DNA from: Brachionus koreanus
Lineage: Eukaryota; Rotifera; Eurotatoria; Ploima; Brachionidae
DNA: 11,303 nt
Assembly (NCBI GenBank): GCA_016987375.1
Contig: PJRA01000314.1
Location: forward strand, 586,694 to 597,996
Direction: 5' to 3'
In this document: positions 1 to 7,800 of the stretch, in pieces
How the letters are laid out: every line of letters starts with the position of its first letter
How positions within the stretch are numbered: position 1 is the first letter of the stretch
Translations under genes and position numbers: made by a program
The notes under the pieces: model-generated
Told to the model about the DNA's origin: nothing
The model's input: only the letters and a program-made list of their open reading frames with translations
Databases searched by the model: none

Positions 1-960
1 CTTTTTTTACAACTACAGTTTCTCTCACATTTTCCGCAGCAATTACACTTTAATACCCCTTGCCCACCGGTCAATGAATGTAAGCTATTTATCTCCCGTA
101 AGGACTTTTCTTTCGAGAGATCTAACGATTCTAAACTTAAAAGCTTTTGCTTACATATATGAAATTTGTTCCTGGTATATTCAATACTAGTATATTCTAC
201 TGAAATTGGTATATTCTACTGAAATTTGTTCCAACCCTGGATAATTCCAAATTTTGTACCTAATCGATAAGTCATGTAACCTTTATTAATTTCTAAAATA
301 TAAGCTAAAATATTTATCAAATTTGACTCCTGGACCCCTATCCACATCTGGTATCGACATTGTACAGTGTCACCTATTTTTGCTTCACCTAACTTATGAT
401 TATGCTGGTTTAACATTTCTCAGCACAATTCTGTAAATTCTCTGAACACCCTGCTTCTATATCTGCAATTTTAATAGCATTTAACTCAAACTTATTAAAT
501 TTAGGGGTAGGCTCTTCTACGTCTTCAAAACTATCCTCAGCATTATCCCTCTTTTTTCTTTTAGGACCCCTTTTTTTTCTTTTACTACTACCTGACTAGG
601 TATATTTACTTCTATTTCTGGTTCATCAAACATCGAATTTGAACCAAAAACAGGCGATTGTGGACAAATATAGTTAGCTTTATTATAGTCTTCTTCATTA
701 TCACTGATTAACTCACGTTCAATACGTTCAATTTCAACTAACTATTTGATAACCTCGGCCACGAACTCTCGACCGTTATCCATTTGTAAAATAAATGGAG
801 CCCCAAATAAAGTAAAAATATCTTTTAGACGTAGGGCAACTTCTCTAGCACATTTTGAAGTTAATGGATTCAGATGAGATAACTTGTTGTGGTGGTATAT
901 ATAATTTTGTTTTCGAAAAATTAAAGAAAAATATTCATTGTTCTTTAAAGTCTCTTTTAA
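1..960 (-). pseudogene. Decayed KRBA2-like / Ty3-Gypsy-type integrase relic
   Basis: Read on the minus strand, family pieces appear in the right order. NPLTSK (about 870) leads into an rve integrase core with FGAPFILQMDNGREF (about 807-763), then a TAG at 744-742. A basic and acidic linker follows (about 730-430), then a C-terminal segment with IGDTVQ, LGTKFGIIQG (about 390-240), and SLTGGQG plus a CNC..C....CSC cysteine cluster (about 90-1) typical of these proteins. Between DNGREF and the linker the part holding the third catalytic residue (E) is missing. Reading frames change at least near 355 and again around 330, where the family's IPDVDRG motif is readable only in another frame. In these integrases the core joins element ends to host DNA; this copy cannot encode it. 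The element may be a retrotransposon or a Ginger-like DNA transposon; no LTR is visible. It runs off the left edge. Confidence 0.72.
160..232. repeat. Local tandem duplication inside the integrase relic
   Basis: The 13-mer TGAAATTTGTTCC occurs at 160-172 and 220-232, exactly 60 bp apart. Within the interval a second unit, TATATTCTACTGAAATT, occurs at 191-207 and 210-226 (19 bp apart). On the minus strand the duplicated piece encodes NKF, and the 60-bp insert adds a TAG stop. It looks like replication slippage after the element lost function. Confidence 0.8.
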
Positions 961-1080
961 CATATATTCAAAAATATAAGATTGGAGCAAGATTTCCTTT
1001 TTCTACTTGGAATATATATTTTCGAGTTTTAAATCACCTACCACCCACTAATAACTCGGTAGAATCATAGCACAGTGCAT

Positions 1081-1355
1081 TTTCAGCCCATGAGAAAAAA
1101 TAATCAATTAATAATTAGAACATTGAAGCAAAGAGCAATCAAATACACAAAATAATTAAAAGCTTATAAAAATGGCTCATTTGTTTGTTAGATATTAGAA
1201 TCAAGTCACATTTGATCGGCGCTGTTGTTACAAAATACGTCAAAGAAAATTGTTTAGAATATATTCATTAATTATTAGCTAAATTTTTATTTCGCTCAAA
1301 TTAGAAATTTTAGTCAAAATTTAAACAATCCTTCAAAAGAAAAATAATTTTTTTT
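1081..1355. other. AT-rich spacer without a recognisable gene
   Basis: No coding signal on either strand and no strong repeat seen. The only less AT-rich patch is TTTGATCGGCGCTGTTGTTA near 1209-1228, which I cannot assign. Confidence 0.5.
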
Positions 1356-1692
1356 AAAGAATATGGGGCAATATTTTTCGAAAATTATTTAATATGTCTC
1401 AGACAATTTATTTTTTTTAATTCTTATAAATTAAAGTATAAAGCGAATGTTTCCGTTGTTGTAGAGGGGCAAGAAATTTTTGAATTGGGTATTTTTCACT
1501 CCAGAGACTCATAAAGACTAACACCCTTAATTTTGTTTGATTTAGCTTATATTGATTAAACAGAAAGAGTTGCCAAAAAAATGATTTAATTTTCGGATTC
1601 GTCAAAGAAATTTGTTAAAAAAAAACTTTTTTCCAAGAAATTTGTCTGAGATATATTAAATAATTTTGGACAAATATTGCCCCATATCCTTT
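1356..1692. repeat. Inverted repeat pair, arms about 54 bp, about 230 bp apart
   Basis: Left arm 1356-1408 (AAAGAATATGGGGCAATATT...) matches the reverse complement of right arm 1638-1692 (ends ...AATATTGCCCCATATCCTTT). By eye there are about five or six mismatches in about 53 bp, including the distinctive GGGGCAATATTT and TCTCAGACAA blocks. The interior has no coding signal. This fits a short non-autonomous foldback or MITE-like element, or two opposed copies of a dispersed repeat. No target-site duplication is evident. Confidence 0.8.
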
Positions 1693-1730
1693 ATCTGTTC
1701 AAAAAAACTCTGTTTAACAGGGAAATTAAA

Positions 1731-2572
1731 TATCATTTTGGCATTGTGACATTTCATTGAAAACTTCCAATACAAAAAGTAAAAAATCTTAAAACTTTTG
1801 CTCTGCAGTAATACATAAATATTTTGAATTTAAAAAGATTGGAAAAACTAAATGATCAAACAACAAACGAATATTCCGAGCATGTAACAAAATGCCAAGA
1901 TAAAAGCTCTTCATTTTCAACTTTCCACCTTACTAAGTTTATAAACGAAAAATACATAGAACTGACAGGTGATGTAATTGAAACTGGTTACATTTTTATC
2001 AAATACATTTAAATTCTACATTTTTATCAATTATAGCCCTTTTGAATTTACTTTTATTAATGACTCGTTTGAAAAATTTTTAAATCCTCGTATCTTTTGA
2101 ATAGATTTTTCAAATGAATTTTTGATTTATGTAGATTTTAAAATTTTCTTTAAAAAATGATATTACTTTATAAAATATTTATGAATTAAAAAAACCTGAA
2201 AAAATGCTTGGTGCTTCTAGTGTTAAAGTTTATTAAAATTAAAATATTAAAGTATTAAACTCAATTCTTTAATTTAAAAAGCAAAAAATCTTATATCTTT
2301 TGTTCTAATAGTCATAAATTTGTTCTGCAGATGAAACAAAGTAAAACAACTGTTGTTTCACTTATTGTGCAATTCTGCAAAATTGTAAATTCAAAATAAT
2401 TAGTAATCAATTTGCACAGTTCTTGCAGACTTGCACAATAGGTGAAAAAACAGCTGTTTCACTTTGTTTGATCTGCGGAACAAATTTATCATTATTAGAA
2501 CAAAAGTTATAAAATTTTTTTTCTTTTTGTATTGGAAGTTTTGTATGAATTTTCACAATGCCCTATCATTTT
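1731..2572. repeat. Nested inverted repeat family (outer arms)
   Basis: Left outer copy 1731-1808 (GGCATTGTGAC...CTTCCAATACAAAAAG...CTTTTG..CTGCAG) is matched in reverse complement by about 2475-2572. A third, shorter copy lies in direct orientation at 2276-2306 (AAAAAGCAAAAAATCTTATA) and forms the outer edge of the inner hairpin. The set therefore spans about 840 bp with a long palindrome at its right side. The middle (about 1830-2270) is AT-rich with only short open stretches. A foldback transposon or accumulated copies of one repeat family are both possible. Confidence 0.7.
2293..2510. repeat. Long hairpin: about 100-bp arms, 16-bp spacer
   Basis: Arm 2293-2392 and the reverse complement of 2409-2510 share long identical blocks (CTTTTGTTCTAATA, ATAAATTTGTTC, AAACAAAGT, TATTGTGCAA, TCTGCAA) with roughly 10-13 differences by eye. 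A transcript from either strand would fold into a stem of about 100 bp. The innermost arm contains nested TGAAACA/TGTTTCA pairs. It lies about 255 bp beyond the Drosha stop, past the first AATAAA. It is most simply a palindromic mobile element; function as a small-RNA source is unproven. Confidence 0.85.
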
Positions 2573-2680
2573 TTAATCCTAAAAATGGATTTTAATCCTT
2601 AAACGGCTTCATGAAAAAGCCCTTGCTCAAACCCATTTTTCGGAAGAGGGAAAAAAATTTTTTCTTAATTTTCTCAAAAT

Positions 2681-2686
2681 TTTATT
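2681..2686 (-). promoter_or_regulatory. Candidate polyadenylation signal AATAAA for Drosha
   Basis: AATAAA on the minus strand about 80 nt past the Drosha stop, the first such hexamer downstream. In DNA this AT-rich the hexamer occurs by chance, so position is the main support. If used, the 3' UTR would be roughly 100 nt and would end before the foldback repeats at 2293-2572. Confidence 0.45.
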
Positions 2687-2764
2687 AATAAACAAATTTT
2701 ACATTTAAAAGTAAGGCTTTAAAAAGTATGCGTTTCAAAATTTAAAAAAAAATTCCTATTTTAA

Positions 2765-4899
2765 TCAATTACTATCATGGTCAGGTTTTTTCTTTTTATT
2801 TTTTGGTTTCTTTTTTTTTTTGTTTTTTTCCTTTGTCTGATCACAGTCATCATTATCAAAATCGGCTACATATTTAGAATTTTTAATTTCGTCAGCTATA
2901 TACTTATCCAAAATAGGAAACATGTCCTTGTTGCTCTTAAGCGCATGCTTTGCCGCTTCAATTTCAGCATCATGAATGGACTTGCTGACTCCTTCACCGA
3001 TCCGCTTTCGATTAAAATAAACAGCCACCTTGTATTGTCTGTTATTGGGCGGACCTTTTTCTTCAATGAGCTTGTAAATGGGAAGCGATGGCTTAGAGTC
3101 GTCAACATCTCTGATACTCAAGCAGCATTGCTGTAGTCTTGACTTAGGATCATGCCAAAACTGATACAAAATTATGTCCTTTAGCTTATTGAACATGCAT
3201 ATATTGCAAAAAACTTTTACTGCTTCCAGTTCCTGGTCGACATAAAGTGCTCCTACAAAAGCTTCAAAAACATCCGCTTTTCGCTTCAAATTTCCAGTAT
3301 TTTCCGGCTTTACACTCGATGCTATGATATAATCGCCCATGCCGAGCTCATCATAGAGCAAAGCCTGAGTCGAATTGCATACTAGAGAACTTCTCAATAG
3401 GGACAAATGGCCTTCATGATGGTTGGGAAAGTGTTTGTACAAATAGTCAGACACTACAAAATTTAGCACAGTATCGCCTAGAAACTCCAGCCTCTGATTG
3501 TCACCAAGAGTTATAAGATTGAAACTAGCTGATCTAGTACAAAACGCTTGGGCCAATAGTCTAATATGATTAAACTCAAGTCCTATTAATTTTTCATATT
3601 CGCTTACTTGCTGCAATATTTTAGTATTGGCAATTAGGTGTCTATCACCGGAGGGTAGTTGGGCCTGGATGGGATGCAACGGCAAATTAGTCCAAATATC
3701 TAATAAATCTTGTTCGTCCCATAAAACTGTAGACAGCATTTTTGACACTGTTTCTAAATTTGAGTCGAAATAAATAGCGGCCAACAAGGCTTCAAAGCTA
3801 TTAGCCAAGGCGTGATTTAGTGCCGAATTGGAACATAAATCAACGCCATGATAAAATATTATAAAATAGTGTAGGTCTAATTTTCGCGCCAATATGGCCA
3901 AATACTGATTTTGAACAATGACATTGCGGTATTCGCTCAATTTACCTTCATCGAACTGTGGAAACATAAAAAATAGATGATGACTGACCAAAAGCTCGAG
4001 TATTTTGTCGCCCAAAAACTCAAGCCTTTCGTAATTTCCCATTGTGGTCAATTGTTCGCTTTGACTTTCCTTTTGAGACATTATTGAAAAAAGCATGTGA
4101 ATGCCTTTTTTGCGCAGCAAAGACTTTCTTTTGTGCGATGTTAGATTGCCATAGTTTGGATTACGGGCCTTGCAGTTGAATAGACAATTTCGTATATGGT
4201 CCGGATTTGAGCCAAGGTTTTGATGAAGCATAAATTCGCCAGATGGATGGGTCAATGCATGCTGTAGAAGAGACCGGTTTTTGAATGTGTAGCCGATTTT
4301 TGTTTCCAAAAATTTAAGAGACTGGTGAAAGCGTAGATGTTCGACAAAAGTCGGAATTAAAAGAGAAAATTCAACTAAGTCGGTTCGTATGCCAGTTCGC
4401 ATGAAGCTCTCAGCCGAAAGCTCAACAACTGTTTCTTTCTGCACTCCGGAAGACTTGCTTACAAGCTCTTCCAACTGCTCGCCAAGCAATCTCAAATTGG
4501 TCTTGTCTTCTGATGTTAATTTGGGTTTGTTGTTCAACAAGTGCTTTAATTTGAAATACTTTTGATAGAGCTTTTTCAATTTTGCATTGTTTTTTATCAG
4601 AGGAAGCCAAGTGCTGCGAAACATGCTAAAATGAATGATTAGTGGATACGTTGTGTCATTTGAGTTGTTCTTTCGTGATCTGATTAAATGATCACGGTCA
4701 AGCTGGTCAAGTCGGATCGAGGAGGGACGCTTGCCCGGATAAGTTATGATCGATCCCTGAAGCGGTTCTATAAAACTCAGCCATTCTCGTTCAGACATTA
4801 TGTGACATTTTGACCATGTAGACTTGTCTATTACAGCTGTACTGTTTTCCAAAAAATACTTCAATATTTGGCATGGGCTAAGAAGCTCTTTTCCATTGT
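2765..4899 (-). CDS. drosha: Drosha exon 4: central-domain end, tandem RNase III domains, dsRBD
   Basis: Residues 458 (last two bases) to 1168 and stop TGA at 2767-2765; one 2135-bp uninterrupted exon. It includes the central-domain PGKRPSSIRLDQLDR motif. RNase IIIa has the Drosha-type long insert between HALTHPSG and ERLEFLGD (including NPDHIRN and LRKKGIH). RNase IIIb has THPS replaced by a diverged helix, then QRLEFLGD, HHEGHLSLLRSSLV and KADVFEAFVGALY. The linker LPLHPIQ between the two domains and LQQCC before the dsRBD are family signatures. The dsRBD carries YKVAVYFNRKRIGEG and an AEIEAAKHAL helix. The tail ends in a run of Lys broken by Pro and Asn, a possible nuclear localisation signal. 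Reading is open upstream of the TTG at 4864 to the acceptor at 4900. Confidence 0.97.
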
Positions 4900-7800
4900 C
4901 TAAAATTTAATTTAAAAAAAAATATTTTTATTTTAATATTTTTAGCAAGAATTTCTTAAGATTCAATATTACTGAAAATTTCTTTCTAATATGTATAAGG
5001 AAAGAAATCTCTTTGTTGTATCAACAAATTAATCTTTAACCATTTTTTAATTTTTAATTTTTTTTCTTATTCATTTAATTAGATTTAAAAAATATATATA
5101 AAGTAATTCATAGACATAGTACTGTAAATAACGGTTTATGTTATCAATTGTGTCATTTATATTTATTCAAAAAAACTAAAACTAAGCAATTTAATTCACT
5201 TCATCAAATGATAGCTTGTAACTTTGATAGCTTTGATACTTTTTTTTTATTTAATTCTAAAAATAAAATAATTAGATTATTTATTTTAAAGAAAAAACAA
5301 AACAAAACTATAAGTGCTCTAAATTATAAATCAAGCATATAGCAAATTCTAATTAAAAAAAAATAGTAAATATTTGTTGATACTCAATAGTTTCATTTGG
5401 CGCAATATTTTTAAATTTTCATTAGATTTCTTACATATGGATTTCAATTCTATTAGAGATTCAGAAATGAATTGGAGACTGGTTAAATAAATCCTATGAA
5501 CGAACGAACGCTTTAGCAGACAGATTATAACAGAAATCAAAAGTTTGACAAATCTCAACCAATTATTACACTTTGATACACTTTGAGCTGCTTCCAGACG
5601 GTCATGCTTAAATTTTGAACTTTATTCTGAACAATTAGAACTAATGCATGCTTCACTTCAAGAAAAATTTTCATCTTTGGTTTACTGGGAGCTAGGTTTA
5701 TTGACAAAATAACGCTAGACTTCAACAGTTAGAAGAACAATGGAAAAAGAGATCTATTTCTTTCTGCTAGTAAAAAAAATTAATTAATGACTGCTAAATT
5801 TTTTTATATGCTTCCTATAATTTGACCATATCTATTTGGACAGTTAAAATATCATCAGATTGGAGACAAAGTACGTGTACATGTCCGTTTTATAGGAAAA
5901 ATTATGTTTGTAAGCATATATTAGCTTTATCTTGCAAAGAAAAAAAGCTCGAATGGCATCCAAATGCACATGATGTTCCATAAGGTCAAAAAAGAAAAAA
6001 GGGTAACCCTGGAAAAACAAAAAAAGCATTACAAATTCAACCATCTGAATCTCAACAGCAACAGTTACAACAAAAAAAAAGCAACAACAACAAGCTACTC
6101 CTTAGGAAAATTCGTTTCAAAAGGATTACATTTTATCCAATGTTATAAATAGTGAAAACTTATCGAATTCTTTACAATTAAATGAACCGAATGATTTAAA
6201 TATTGATCAAAATTATCAAGCTGATGCACAAAAATCTTCAAATGGTCCAAAACGTCGTAGCAGACCTCGTGGTTCTACAACTAAAAAAAGAAATATAGAA
6301 AATAGTTCTGGCAGAAAATATAAAAGACAAAAAAAATTACTAGCAAAAGAAATAACGTCCATGGAAAAAATAGTCGAAATTCTTTCTCATTCAGCATTTG
6401 TAACAGATCTTTCTCCTTCTGATTATCATCTTTTTCGCACAATGACTCATCTGTTTAGAGGACGGCATTTTACTGACCGAAACCAAATTGGGTGAAAAAG
6501 AGTGTCGTTAGTTTTTTGGCTCAAAAAACCGTGAATGGTTCAAGAAAAGAATCGAAAGCAAACAACTTTTTTTTTTAATTGATAAACTAAAATTTGATGA
6601 TTTCTTCACTTAGATCTAGATTTGAAAAGATTTCTTCTAAAATTTTTGTTTATTTTTTACTTTTATCATTTCAAAATGTGTTTTCATGTGATACAAATAT
6701 CTAGTTTTTAGATATATTTTGAGTAAAAATGTAAATTTTTCATTTAAAAAATTTTTGTTAAAATTTAAAAAAAAAATTATTTTTGAGCATGATCTTTTTA
6801 ATTTGATCATAAACTAATATATTGGTTATAACATTAGAACAATTTTATAAACAATTATTTTTTTTGTTGCCAATTTATCTGGAATTAAGTTTGATTTTTG
6901 GTTAAAAAAAAGTCTAAGACAAGCTTAATATAAGCAAACACCAAAATTAGAATCAAGAAGCTTTCATTGAATGGTTTCGATGGCAATTACTGCATGGAAA
7001 GAAGAAATGAGCTTGATGTTTGTCTTAGTTGAATAAATTTTTAAATTCTTACATGGCAATTGACGTGAGAAACGAGGCATTACATGATAGCGATCACATG
7101 CCGACTGATCAACTTCAAAGCCCTTCCACTTCAAGTCATACAACTCCAAAATTTCAACAAATATAAATTTCTTTAGCAGTTCAAGTTCTCTAATGGTAAA
7201 ATTCTACAAATAGAATTAAAGAAATAAAATATTTGCTTAATTAAATATTTACTTCAAGCATATCTTCTTTGACTAGGTTAAGCTTAAATTCAGTGTTGTA
7301 AATTACGACCAAACAATCGGGCAGATTTTCCATAGGCTCATGTACAAATATTGAATAACCTTCGAAGACATAATCGTGGCCATCGAACCCAATTTTGGTC
7401 GGATGCTTGCACACAAAGTGTGAAAATGGACTGACATTCAATCTATAATGGTACAATCTACCGCAATTATTTGAATTCAAGTCACATGGTTCTATTGGCT
7501 TTTCACCATAATAAATTTGATGTCTAGTACCAAATTTGGTGTTTTTTAGTTTACATTTACACAAAGGTCCTTCATTAGTCTTTGAGAAAAAATTTAGAAA
7601 AATAGAAAAAATTTTTTTTTCTAAAATAAAACTTGATCTGGCTCATTGAAACTCAGCTCTGGATGCAACCGTTCTGGGTGATTTTGCTTTCGATTTATTT
7701 CCATACTACGCAAATCTTCGAACTTATCATCACTTGATTCTTTTGGTTCTTTTTTTTTATTTTCACTATCAGTATCAGTGTCAGATGAAAGCGATGATTC

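Larger units (their letters stand above)
4900..7052 (-). other. Drosha intron 3 (2153 bp), transposon-filled
   Basis: GTAAGA at 7052-7047 to TTTTAG at 4905-4900. The phase 1 join makes a TAC Tyr codon, giving RQLP-Y-NGKELLSPCQIL, which follows human RFLP..GKEVLSMHQIL closely. At about forty times the size of its neighbours, the intron probably grew by insertion. It holds a SWIM zinc-finger relic and a mariner relic on the opposite strand. The rest (4920-5800 and 6600-7040) is AT-rich with no gene I recognise. A small inverted pair (ATTTCTTTC / GAAAGAAAT) lies near 4978-5009. Confidence 0.93.

Noticed and set aside
1..960. Calling the relic a full LTR retrotransposon
   Set aside because: No long terminal repeats, reverse transcriptase or protease are visible in the window; only the integrase portion is.
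1824..2012. 62-codon plus-strand open stretch between repeat copies
   Set aside because: No recognisable motif, no homology I know, and located inside the repeat-rich block; best seen as chance.
2293..2510. Calling the long hairpin a microRNA gene
   Set aside because: A stem of about 100 bp is much longer than a usual primary microRNA stem (about 35 bp) and nested repeat copies point to a mobile element; no mature sequence can be named.
2777..3136. 119-codon plus-strand stretch with a hydrophobic, Phe-rich start resembling a signal peptide
   Set aside because: The Phe run is the antisense of the Drosha lysine tail; the rest is antisense to the dsRBD.
2765..4864. Stand-alone 699-residue RNase III starting at TTG 4864
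   Set aside because: Homology extends upstream to a splice acceptor at 4900 and through three further exons; the TTG is an internal leucine.
7241..7564. Separate small gene starting at TTG 7564
   Set aside because: TTG is an internal leucine of Drosha exon 2; reading and homology continue upstream to the acceptor, and the last three codons before TAA are intronic.
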